Shown: positions 26,926 through 36,431 of the stretch, in pieces
How positions within the stretch are numbered: the first letter of the stretch is position 1
Layout of the letters: each line of letters opens with the position of its first letter
Origin: Epiperipatus broadwayi
Taxonomy: Eukaryota; Onychophora; Udeonychophora; Euonychophora; Peripatidae
Assembly: GCA_028023455.1 (NCBI GenBank)
Contig: JAQFVV010000550.1
Coordinates: 248,001-312,000, forward strand
Length of the DNA: 64,000 bases
Direction of reading: 5' to 3'
Translations under genes and position numbers: made by a program
Notes under the pieces: model-generated
Told to the model about the DNA's origin: nothing
The model's input: only the letters and a program-made list of their open reading frames with translations
Database searches by the model: none

Positions 26926-27715
26926 ACAATAGTCAAATATGTTTAAAAATACATATATACAAGCAACAAAGATTACAAATTATAAAATTATTATATAAAA
27001 GCCTTTTTCGGCAAATTATGTTTTTTTGCCCTTTTCAATATGTCTCCACGATTTAAAGCACATACAGCGACATCTATATCAATACATGAGAGAAGATAGA
27101 TAAACAAATGGATATTTGACATGATCTATTATGTGATTTTTTTCCCCCTCAATTCTACTACAAAATTACTCTGTTATATATATTGAATGGATATATATCC
27201 ACATATATTAATTAATTAATATCCATATGTTCATTATTTGCACTATGGACATACAAATAAATTGTATTGATAATATAAGTGTTCTTGATTATATTAAAAA
27301 TGTTAATAGACGTAAAATATATGAAACAAACTACATCATGTATAATAAAAACAACTGTATGAATATATACAAAACATCCATTAAGTTAAATAATAAGTGG
27401 TTAATGGATAAAGAATGGATAGTTAATTAATTAATATATGTGGATATATATCCATTCAATATATATAACAGAGTAATTTTGTAGTAGAATTGAGGGGGAA
27501 AAAATCACATAATAGATCATGTCAAATATCCATTTGTTTATCTATCTTCTCTCATGTATTGATATAGATGTCGCTGTATGTGCTTTAAATCGTGGAGACA
27601 TATTGAAAAGGGCAAAAAAACATAATTTGCCGAAAAAGGCTTTTATATAATAATTTTATAATTTGTAATCTTTGTTGCTTGTATATATGTATTTTTAAAC
27701 ATATTTGACTATTGT
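26926..27715. repeat. Large near-perfect palindrome, ~294-bp arms, 203-bp loop
   Basis: The left arm 26926-27219 and right arm 27423-27715 are reverse complements. Reading both arms base by base I found a single difference, a T7 versus T6 run next to CCCCC. The 203-bp spacer contains a 67-codon frame (27227-27430), and the right arm contains a 62-codon frame on the minus strand (27585-27773). Neither shows a domain I can support. The structure could be an unusual inverted-repeat transposon, or the product of replication-template switching or snap-back reverse transcription. The near identity implies recent origin or arm-to-arm gene conversion. Confidence 0.93.
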
Positions 27716-27844
27716 AAATTATAGATTCTATCTTTTGCTTTTCTACTGACATATATACAAGCACTCTATTCATTGTAATTATTTTTGAGTCAGTGTTATT
27801 ATTAGAAGATTTGAATCAATGTAAAGTATTTTGAAATTTTCAAA

Positions 27845-28790
27845 AGGACAATCTTAAGAAATTACTATTCCAGTTCCTGCAGATGGAGAGGATGAATATC
27901 TGGAACATGCAGAGAAGCCCTGGCCCTCAGGTAGGCAACTGGATTTATTGCTGAGCCTGCATATATCTTTGTTTCTAATAATCCTGTTATATGGGCTCAG
28001 AGTTGATTTATCCAATTTGTGACTTTGAAATTTTTATTGATTGCATTAAGTCCTCTGACATTTAAAACAACAATTTTAAGTTTCATTAATAATTTTTTTT
28101 TCCTTTGAGTTTAAGTATTCATGTCTTCCTACTTTTCTTTCTCAATTTCCACAGCATCTTGAAACACCAGGCCACTCTCTTCATCCACTGCTACAGCCCA
28201 ATTATATATTTCCTGCTCACTGTGAGAATTCTCTTGTTCAATTCTCACCTTTTTATATATTCTATCTTGATTTAGTGGATGCCTTGGTTTTTCGCCTATC
28301 TTCAGTGTGGATTTCTATTTCGGTAGACAGATCTGGAGTAATAGCCTCCATCATTTCAGTAGATGTTTTCTTAATAATTGTTGGCAATGGTATGACTTTG
28401 GTTGAAATTTTCCATCTTCTATCTACATGAGTTACATCTTCAGTTTCAGTCTCAAGTGCCATAATTTGCATGTAGTCCTTATTCGCACTCTTTGACTGAT
28501 TTTGTTGGTCACATTTCATATGGTTTACCTTTGCTGTGATTCTCTTATCCTCTTTTTATTGTTTAATCTCTCTTGCTCATAGAGCTGAGATAGCCTTTCC
28601 TGGTGTGCCACTTTAAGCTTACTTTGATTATTATCAACTTGTATGTTGTCCAATGGCTTATTTTCCACTTTTAAACCAACTAGTTCATGGTTGACCCCAA
28701 TGTGTTTGATGTGTTTTATGTTCTTGTCTTCCATCGCTTCCATTGTATCTTCTTTATCTGTTTTTTGCTTATTTTGTTTAATATGTTAGA
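27845..28790 (-). pseudogene. Decayed antisense LINE: ORF1 remnant and start of endonuclease
   Basis: Reading on the minus strand: a Lys/Glu-rich segment open from 28743 to 28525 (72 codons), then a second piece in another frame from 28519 to 28262 (85 codons) and a further frame-shifted tail. Next comes the start of an APE-type endonuclease, LKIVVLNVRGLN at about 28080-28045, followed by TNWINQ, a stop, and HITGLLETKI at about 27995-27965. LNVRGLN and GLLETK are the first two signature blocks of LINE endonucleases of the L1-like kind. The upstream charged segment is in the right place to be ORF1 or a linker, but I cannot assign a domain. Homology fades by about 27845, only 130 bp from the palindrome. 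Confidence 0.5.
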
Positions 28791-29357
28791 TATTGTCAAT
28801 ATGGCATCCACATCAGAATCCAAGATAAAGTTTGGCACGAATCAGACTTCATAAATATATAGCAACATTAGAGCACAGACAACATATGCAAACATAGCTG
28901 AATTTAATTTGCAAAATGCAAAACAAATCCTAAGATTTAGAAGGGCCAATCAGGATGACCTGAATGAAGTAAATGACATAAATATAAATCAATATTGTAC
29001 CAGTTGAAAAACACACATCGATCCAACAAACCCCTGAATACAGGTAAAGTACCTCGAGTCCGACCATGTACAAGATAGATAAATCAGGTACATCATGAAT
29101 TCTGCCATATTTATCTATATCCCCAGGTCAAAGATCTAATCAGTAGCCTTTCTTGACAATACGATTGAATTCCTTTATTTTCACTGTGCTGGCAGCTGGG
29201 TCTTAAAGCATGAGAATCGATTTTATTATATTTAAATGAGAACTTGGGTGGTTGGTTGATAGGTATATTTAAAAATCAAAATTTACTTAAAATAAAACTA
29301 AATAAAATGATTCGAGAACACTGGAAGTTTGTTTTAGTTATATATATATATATATAT
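28791..29357. other. No recognised gene; short (TA)n at the array boundary
   Basis: No coding feature. A (TA)n run at about 29340-29357 directly abuts the start of the ribozyme-bearing array. Confidence 0.5.
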
Positions 29358-29497
29358 GATAAAAAAAATGCAAGTTAAAACACTTGCTAACGCTTGTATT
29401 TATGTCCACAGATGGCGTTCTACCAAAAACACCTATCAAGCGTATGTTTCGTTTACATAAACGTCAGAGTAGTTAGTATTCACTATCTCTAACTATA

Positions 29498-29555
29498 ATT
29501 CCACTTTCAGATCATGATTTCAAGCTATTTGCTATCGTCAGTGAAAGACAGGAAT
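29498..29555 (-). ncRNA. Type I hammerhead ribozyme, family 1 copy 1
   Basis: On the minus strand, in 5' to 3' order: outer stem I ATTCC, internal-loop bases TGT, inner stem I CTTTCA, core CTGACGA, stem-loop II TAGC-AAATA-GCTT, core GAAA, a minimal palindromic stem III (ATC-AT-GAT), cleavage base C17, inner stem I TGAAAG, T, and outer stem I GGAAT. All invariant core positions (CUGANGA, GAAA, UH) are present. Both stem I helices pair perfectly around an internal loop, as in tertiary-stabilised hammerheads. Predicted cleavage is between plus-strand positions 29510 and 29509. Weak points: stem II has a U-U mismatch next to the core, and stem III is very short, which in known animal hammerheads favours cleavage from dimeric transcripts. 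Confidence 0.85.
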
Positions 29556-29633
29556 AAAGAAACTAGATCTAAATACAAATTCTGAGCGTTTATGAAACAA
29601 TTTCTATTCAGCTTGCAAGCGTGAATTTTTTAG

Positions 29634-29777
29634 ACACGTAATGTCTTCAAACTCAGCATAGCAAACCAGATAGCTATATGGGTCTGATCTCAGTTCAGCA
29701 TCACCACACGTAATGTCTTCAAACTCAGCATAGCAAACCAGATAGCTATATGGGTCTGATCTCAGTTCAGCATCACC
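29634..29777. repeat. 72-bp direct duplication within monomer 1
   Basis: The ACACGTAATGTC... block at 29634 is repeated at 29706, a period of 72 bp, with near identity. It is present only in the first monomer and accounts for that monomer being 481 instead of 409 bp. The two halves create an artificial repeated peptide in one frame. Confidence 0.93.
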
Positions 29778-29978
29778 ACATAGTAGAAGCCTCTGCAATC
29801 TATATCATTGCAAGAAAGACCTCAAAGGTACATTTATGATAAACAAAAATGCAAGTTAAAAAACTTGCTAATGCTTGTATTTATGTCCACAGATAGCGTT
29901 CTACCAAAAACACCTATCAAGCGTATATTTTGTTTACATAAACGTCAGAGTAGTTAGTATTCACTATCTCTAACTATA

Positions 29979-30036
29979 ATTCCACTTTCAGATCATGATT
30001 TCAAGCTATTTGCTATCATCAGTGAAAGACAGGAAT
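29979..30036 (-). ncRNA. Type I hammerhead ribozyme, family 1 copy 2
   Basis: Same architecture as copy 1, with the core reading CTGATGA instead of CTGACGA. The only change in the ribozyme is at N7, the one unconstrained position of the core. Predicted cleavage is between plus-strand 29991 and 29990. Confidence 0.86.
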
Positions 30037-30387
30037 AAAGAAACTAGATCTAAATACAAACTCTGAGCGTTTATGAAACAATTTCTATTCAGCTTGCAAG
30101 CGTGAATTTTTTAGACACGTAATGTCTTCAAACTCAGCATAGCAAACCAGATAGCTATATGGGTCTGATCTCAGTTCAGCATCACCACATAGTAGAAGCC
30201 TCTGCAATCTATATCATTGCAAGAAAGACCTCAAAGGTACATTTATGATAAACAAAAATGCAAGTTAAAAAACTTGCTAACGCTTGTATTTATGTCCACA
30301 GATGGCATTCTACCAAAAACACCTATCAAGCGTATGTTTTGTTTACATAAACATCAGAGTAGTTAGTATTCACTATCTCTAACTATA

Positions 30388-30445
30388 ATTCCACTTTCAG
30401 ATCATGATTTCAAGCTATTTGCTATCATCAGTGAAAGACAGGAAT
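30388..30445 (-). ncRNA. Type I hammerhead ribozyme, family 1 copy 3
   Basis: Core CTGATGA, GAAA, ATC cleavage site; stem I CTTTCA/TGAAAG and ATTCC/GGAAT as in copy 2. It lies exactly 409 bp from copy 2, so excision at the two predicted cleavage sites would release a 409-nt monomer. Predicted cleavage is between plus-strand 30400 and 30399. Confidence 0.86.
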
Positions 30446-30738
30446 AAAGAAACTAGATCTAAATACAAACTCTGAGCGTTTATGAAACAATTTCTATTCA
30501 GCTTGCAAGCGTGAATTTTTTAGACACGTAATGTCTTCAAACTCAACATAGCAAACCAGATAGCTATATGGGTCTGATCTCAGTTCAGCATCACCACATA
30601 GTAGAAGCCTCTGCAATCTATATCATTGCAAGAAAGACCTCAAAGGTACATTTATGATAAACAAAAATGCAAGTTAAAAAACTTGCTAACGCTTGTATTT
30701 ATGTCCACAGATGGCGTTCTACCAAAAACACCTATCAA

Positions 30739-31108
30739 ATGTACCTTTGAGGTCTTTCTTGCAATGATATAGATTGCAGAGGCTTCTACTATGTGGTGAT
30801 GCTGAACTGAGATCAGACCTATATAGCCATCTGGGTTTGCTTATGCTGAGTTTGAAGACATTACGCAGTGTCTAAAAAAATTCACGCTGGCAACTTGAAT
30901 AGAAAACTGTTTCATGTAAACGCTCAGAGTTTGTATTTAGATCTAGTTTCTTTATTCCTGTCTTTCACTGACGATAGCAAATAGCTTGAAATCATGATCT
31001 GAAAGTGGAATTATAGTTAGAGATAGTGAATACTAACTACTCTGACGCTTATGTAAACGAAACATACGCTTGATAGGTGTTTTTGGTAGAACGCCATCTG
31101 TGGACATA
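30739..31108 (+). repeat. Inverted terminal copy of the family 1 monomer
   Basis: Begins directly where direct copy 4 breaks off (after CCTATCAA at about 30738), with ATGTACCTTTGAGG. It runs as the reverse complement of the monomer to TGTGGACA at about 31107, then meets (TA)n. It is more diverged from the three direct copies than they are from each other, so the direct copies were amplified later. With copy 3 it forms a ~370-bp inverted repeat with a loop of about 90 bp. Tandem copies with a partial inverted copy at one end are a known habit of Penelope-like insertions. Confidence 0.9.
30954..31011 (+). ncRNA. Type I hammerhead ribozyme, inverted copy
   Basis: Plus-strand orientation: ATTCC 30954-30958, CTTTCA 30962-30967, core CTGACGA 30968-30974, stem-loop II to 30987, GAAA 30988-30991, stem III 30991-30998, C17 at 30999, TGAAAG 31000-31005, GGAAT 31007-31011. 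Despite divergence elsewhere in this copy, every core and stem I position is intact. Transcripts of either strand of the locus could therefore contain a hammerhead. Confidence 0.86.
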
Positions 31109-31117
31109 TATATATAA

Positions 31118-32229
31118 AATCATTTGACATTTTACATTAATTTAACTCAAGCTCTTAAAAAAAAAAAATACAATTTTTAAATTAACTTCATAATTATATG
31201 ATTACATGATGACTTTATTTATATTAGTGGTCAGCATTGATGTTATTAGGTTTGTACAATTTATTTTGTTAAGTTTATACATCTTTAATTTTGTTTACAT
31301 TGATTCTCCTTTTTTTTTAAAATAGCAAAAATTATTTCATAATTAAATGAACACGGATTTCAAAATTCCCCATGCACATTTATTACAAGCTTGTAATATA
31401 GCGGTAGGTTTAAACATCTGCCTAATGCACATATATAAGAATAACTATTTTATTGGGTTTTTTTTTTACAAAAAGATTTAATAAAAAAAAAAACTTTTTA
31501 TTGGAAAAGATATTAGTAATTTTAATAATCCTATAAATAAGTCACAACTTTTAAGTATGAAGAGTTGAGAATATGTATACTTATTTACAAACTTACCATC
31601 TCTGTAGACATTATAATTCACAAGTCATATTCATAAGTAATCATTTTTAACAAATTTGCAACCAATGTCCACATTCTTGATTAATTAATCCTCACTAATA
31701 TAAAAATTTCCTATTTACAAAATATTGATACTTCTTTCATTTATCATTTAAGAACATGGAGATCAATTATAATGGCCATTGATATCTGATCAAAGAATTG
31801 ACCAAATTGTTGCAAATGATCTTTTAGGGATATGGTGTAAATTACAGTAATGTGTTTGGAATCTGTTAGTTCAAAAATAAGTTTATTTGATTATAAAATA
31901 AATGTGTTTGTATATTGATAGTTGCATGACGAATCAAACATTAATATTTTCCACATGACCTCATTGTGATTTGTTTTGCCAAAACGTTTTAAAAAAATTT
32001 ACTTTATAAATAAAGATGACTGTATTTTTCTCATAAAAATTTTATTGGTTATGATTCCTGATTTCAATGGAAAGCCATCAGTCTATCATTAAATTTTTAT
32101 TATTTATCCAAAATAAACATTGTGTTAAACCAGTAGCAGCACTATATCCATTTTACTTGTTCTAGGGATGAATGCTGATAATGACCATCTCATCTATCAA
32201 TACCTAATTATACATGTAACCAAAAGGGT
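31118..32229. other. No recognised feature between the two ribozyme arrays
   Basis: A+T-rich, no gene. Ends in a (TA)n run at about 32230-32249 that abuts the second array. Confidence 0.5.
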
Positions 32230-32249
32230 ATATATATATATATATATAT

Positions 32250-32784
32250 GAAAAACAAAAACAAGTTATAATCATGTAACTTGCTATCGCTTGAATTTAT
32301 GATCAATAGATGGCACTTTACCAAAACCACTGAACAAGCATATATTTGTTTACATAATGTCAAAAGAGTCAGAATTCACTATCTCTTTCATTTGCTCAAC
32401 CTTCAGATCAGCTGATTTCAAGCTAATTTGCTATCATCAGTGAAGGATATGGCTAGAAACTAGATCTAAACACTGACTCCAAGCGTTTATGCAACAAGTT
32501 CTTATCAGTTTGCAAGCATGAATTTTTCAGACACATAATGTCTTCAAACCCAGCCTAACAAGCCAGATAGCTACATGGGTCTGATATCAGTTCAGTTTCA
32601 CCACATAGTCAAAGCCTCTGCAATATATATCATTGCAAAAACCTTTAAAGATACATTTATGAAAAACAATAACAAGTTATAATCACATAATTTGCTATCG
32701 CTTGCTATGACGCTTTACTAAAACCACTGAACAAGCATATATTTGTTTACATAAATGTCAAAGGTGTCAGAATTCACTATCTCT
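32250..32784 (-). repeat. Hammerhead-ribozyme array, family 2 (diverged relative)
   Basis: One full monomer plus a truncated second one (period 411 bp: GAAAAACAA at 32250 and 32661). It is recognisably related to family 1 throughout: start GAAAAACAAAAACAAG, AGATGGC block, ATTCACTATCTCT, HHR, AAGCGTTTATG, ATGTCTTCAAAC, TAGCTACATGGGTCTGAT, and a TCATTGCAA block near the end. The second copy has a small internal deletion and stops within ACTATCTCTT, just before the position of its ribozyme, at a poly-T/poly-A junction. Like family 1 it begins at a (TA)n tract. Confidence 0.86.
32400..32446 (-). ncRNA. Type I hammerhead ribozyme, family 2
   Basis: Minus strand: stem I CCTTCA, core CTGATGA, stem-loop II TAGC-AAATTA-GCTT, GAAA, palindromic stem III ATCAGCTGAT, C17, stem I TGAAGG. 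Compared with family 1, the second stem I pair from the outside changes T-A to C-G on both strands, so pairing is kept by a compensatory change. Stem III changes sequence yet remains a perfect palindrome. Predicted cleavage is between plus-strand 32406 and 32405. The outer stem I helix of family 1 is not conserved here. Confidence 0.82.
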
Positions 32785-33100
32785 TTTTTTTTTATAAAAA
32801 AAAAAAAAAAATGTTAAGTTTCCATATTTTATCATCACCATAAAACACCCACCCCCCATTCAACCTCTCCATATATGTCCCCCCCTTTTTAATCACCCTT
32901 TTCCCCCCTCTTACGAGGCTCCTCCTCGACATCTCCCCCCGTTTTTCTCTCCCCGTTTTTATGCTAAAATATTTGTTCAACAGGTATTGAGTGTTTTTGA
33001 ATGGTTTTTTTCATGATGTTCCCTCCTCCCAATAATTTTAAAAAAAAAAAAAAAAAAAAACACATTTAAAAACACACAAAGAAATATCTTCTTTTTTGGT
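32785..33100. other. C-rich, strand-asymmetric low-complexity stretch
   Basis: After an A-run, 32850-32960 contains repeated C5-C7 runs (CCCACCCCCC, TGTCCCCCCC, TTTTCCCCCC, TCTCCCCCCG), then an A-run at about 33040-33060. The G-rich complement has at least four G4-or-longer runs and could form a G-quadruplex. The minus frame open here (Arg/Lys/Gly-rich) is a consequence of the composition. Confidence 0.6.
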
Positions 33101-33619
33101 TGTTGTTGAGAGCGCTCTCCCCAAAAGACATTCTGATTGGCTGGAAAAAACAAAAAAACAACCTTATCAAAAAAAATAAAAAAAAATTCTGATATTATTT
33201 TTAATAATATTTTTATTATATTTTTATAAAATTATATTTTTTTAAAATAAAATTATTTTCAAAGAAAATAAAAAAAAAAAAATTTATTTTCGAAAATATC
33301 GAAGATTTTTGTTAAAATATTGAAGATTTAGTAAAAAAAAATATTTACTTTTCTATAACGTAAAAGTCGACTTTTTTGTATATATTATAGCTTTTATGTT
33401 GCCGAAATTGAATATTTTAGAATAAATAAATAGCAATTTATTTTTGAAAGAACTTTCGTTCTCTTCATAACCTGAAAAATTAGTAATATACTTTTTATAA
33501 ACGTATCTGAGTTGAATTTAATATTATAGGCGAATATGTTTTAACAATAGGCTTTGTCTTCAGTTTGTGAGTTGGCCAATTAAAAGATTTGATTTTTACT
33601 TCATACAACCAATAATATA
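33101..33619. other. No recognised gene
   Basis: A+T-rich, with a brief GC-richer patch (GAGAGCGCTCTCCCC palindrome at about 33109). No feature assigned. Confidence 0.45.
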
Positions 33620-34270
33620 ATTAGCGGTTAAAAGGTTAATGGTCCCATATATTTATAGAAACTAAAGATTACAACAATTTGATATTCTTGGTAGTTATCT
33701 ATATTGAGATTGTTTAAGTGTTGACTAGTTTCTAATGGTTACTTATAAATTCATTTAACTTTCAGCATTATAACTCAAATACACTTATTATTTAAGTAAT
33801 ACTTTGAGTGCAATTTGAAAATTATAACTGCAATTTGTAATGTTACAAATGATTATTTATTAGTCTGCGTTCAGAACAAATTATACTGTTTTAGGAGGTT
33901 TATTTAAACTTTCTATCAATAATTTCAGTCTTTGTGGTCAAGTTGCAACCTTTCATGTTTTTACAAATGTACGGGTCGTTCAACTTTCTATCAATAATTT
34001 CAGTCTTTGTGGTCAAGTTGCAACCTTTCATGTTTTTACAAATGTACGGGATCATTAATAGACATGGGATTCCACCTCTACTACTAAAAAAGAGGTTGCC
34101 TAGACAACAGTTTGAAATTCTTGATTGTTATCTATATTGGGATTGTTAAATGTTGACTGTTTTCTAATGGTTACTTATAAACCCATTTAGCCTTGAACAT
34201 TATTATACTTATTATTTAAGTAATACTTCGAGTGTAATTTAGAAATTATAATTACAATTTGTAAGGTCAT
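33620..34270. repeat. Diverged tandem duplication, ~432-bp period
   Basis: Sequence around GTTATCTATATTGRGATTG, TTTCTAATGGTTACTTATAAA, and TTATTTAAGTAATACTT appears in the same order at about 33690-33840 and 34120-34265, offset 432 bp. Inside the second half a fresher 75-bp duplication (AACTTTCTATC... at 33907 and 33982) carries AATTTCAGTC and CAACCTTTCATG. The period resembles that of the ribozyme monomers, but I could not find a hammerhead core in either strand here. Confidence 0.75.
33907..34050. repeat. 75-bp direct tandem duplication
   Basis: Two virtually identical copies, from 33907 and 33982, each ending in ATGTACGGG. They are nested in the older 432-bp duplication. Confidence 0.93.
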
Positions 34271-35739
34271 AATATATTTATATTATCTGCACTAGTACTT
34301 ATTTATGCGATCATTATCAAAAAAAAAAATTAAATACTTTAAAGAGATATTTAAATCAGTCGAGTTGTTTATCAACCTACACACCATTTATTAGCTACTA
34401 ATATTTACCTTAGCTAAATTCTCAGTTGAATTGTTTGGTAGCCGTATCTCTCAATGTTACTTAAAAACTACCCTCATGCATAGAAAAATATTTTTGCTGA
34501 CAAAAAAAATAATTATGGAGCGCAATTATTTATTTATGTGTATAAATAAAAAAAATAATGAAGTTTGATATATATATATATATATGATTATAACATGAAA
34601 AAAATGCAGTCTAAACATTTAAATATATCATACATTAATACCTCTAGCCAATCTTTGTTTGCCTAATTTACTGAACATAATAGTAAATATGCTTCAATTA
34701 TTAATTTTTAGATAGCTAAGCAAAAATGTTTTATGATTATCTTCCTTTTTGTTTCACATATCTTACAGTAACAGGACATAAATTTTAGTTGACACATGTA
34801 AAGACATAAATTTTAGTTGACACATGTAAGTATATGCTGAGTGTGCAGATTGTTAAATTTTGTATCATGCCAATACCTTATATTACAAATAATGCAGTCT
34901 GTATTAATAATATTCAATAAACCTCTTCTTTATAACTGCAGTAGCGCTTTTAGTTGTAACATCAACAAATAAATCTTTCCCTTTAAGTATTTGGATTTGT
35001 TTATCTTTTATTGATCTGTGTCTCATATATTTGGGTAGAAATTTTAATGGACTTATGTCTTTAAATGACTGGTAAGTAGCCCAAATGTATGACAGCATAA
35101 TGTGTGAGGTGACTTTATAATAATGTGTTCACACAAAACATATCTTTAAACATTGTTTTATTTTCTGTGAAGTTCTTTTTTCCAGTTACAATTTCCAATT
35201 AGTGTCAAATTTGTTTTGAAGGCTTAAAGACCTGCACATAGCTTATTTGTTCTTTTTTTGTTTTGCAGACCTGCACTTGATTAATTTGTTGTTTTTTTCT
35301 TGCTATGCAGCATTTGCAGGCTAAACAATAGCAACCTGTATCCATTTCTTTCTATTAAAATTTCCAGATGATCTTAATACATATATTCACTTATGTTTTT
35401 GATTGAAGACACAATTTCACATTACTTTAGAAAGTAATTTCTCTACATTTTATTCTAGTGAAGGCAAGATACATGGATGAAAATGATATCTGGATTTTAG
35501 CTAACTTAGCACATGATTTTTATTGTAGAAACCATTTTTATAGATAAACTCATAATATGCTAAAAGATTGATTAAAATTTCTGCTTCTTTCATTTTTATC
35601 ATCTGGACTAAGTCTTTACTGCTCTCTGCTCAGCAACTAAGTTGGGAATCTTTCTTCTGTATTTGCTAGATTAAGACTTGACTGCTATCTCTTCAACAGT
35701 TAAATTAGGAATATATCTTCTTACCAGACACTTGGATCT
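34271..35739. other. No recognised gene; (TA)n and a 28-bp repeat
   Basis: Contains (TA)n at about 34570-34587 and a 28-bp tandem duplication (GACATAAATTTTAGTTGACA at about 34775 and 34803). No coding or RNA feature recognised. Confidence 0.5.
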
Positions 35740-36431
35740 TCTGGTGTATTCACATTCTAAATACCCACAACAAAATAGTACATAATAAATATAGAACACA
35801 GTCTGCTACACTCACAACACAAATATCTCCATAGTTCCCTACCACTCATTTTCCCTGATGCACTTTAAGTCTGACTACTTTCAAGACAATTTACATTGTC
35901 TCTGTTTCCCAAACACTTTGGCCTTAGTCCAGTTCAGCTGCATGTGAATGAATCTGGTTTCATCATAGAGTACTTTGGACCATCACTATGAGCTTCTTTT
36001 AGCTTCAATTATTTCAATCTCTTGGCAAGAGTTCTCATGGTAACTTCACTGGAAATCTGCTGGAAAATCAACTCTTTGTATCTAGCTGCTATCCAGATGG
36101 TTTCTTCTGGTGCCCATTTTTCAACTCTTTGGGCCTATGCATCTGCTGCCCATGAACACATTTTTACTCAGAGTGCTATATTTTAACTGAAACTACTGAC
36201 AATCACATCTCTCTGCAAAATAAACTAGATAAAATTAATGATGCACCTTGTTTCTTGCACTATTTTCTTCCATATACAATAATGTTTTAGGTCTATAACT
36301 AATTAATTAGTGCCTTAGAAATTTATTTCTATATAAGGGTAATTTAGTCTATTCCATTAATTAAATAGTTCTCTTATCAAGAAATATTTGTAATGAGAAA
36401 ATATTTCTTGGAATTTATCGATTGCAATTAA

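Larger units (their letters stand above)
29358..31108 (-). repeat. Hammerhead-ribozyme tandem array, family 1 (retrozyme-like), with inverted end copy
   Basis: Four head-to-tail copies, the last truncated, of a 409-bp monomer. Unit starts are near 29358, 29836, 30247 and 30656, followed without spacer by one inverted copy (about 30739-31108). HHR-to-HHR spacing is exactly 409 bp between copies 2 and 3 and 481 bp between copies 1 and 2, because copy 1 carries a 72-bp internal duplication. In the ribozyme sense the element lies on the minus strand; the inverted copy is on the plus strand. Both outer ends abut (TA)n. Monomers contain no open frame of note. Size, tandem arrangement, type I hammerheads and lack of coding fit animal retrozymes, or the pseudo-LTRs of Penelope-like elements (established families). 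Mobilisation in trans is inference. Confidence 0.88.

Noticed and set aside
27227-27773. 67- and 62-codon frames in the palindrome loop and right arm
   Set aside because: One contains LQIIKLLYKS, faintly like a mariner-type helix-turn-helix, but nothing else in the frame fits; composition is A+T-driven and no start context or second exon supports a gene.
29604-29798. 64-codon frame with a repeated peptide
   Set aside because: It is a by-product of the 72-bp duplication in ribozyme monomer 1.
29358-31108. CRISPR-like array
   Set aside because: The repeats are 409 bp with no short unique spacers, and the DNA is eukaryotic.
32792-32980. 62-codon basic frame on the minus strand
   Set aside because: It is explained by the C-run composition of the plus strand; no domain.
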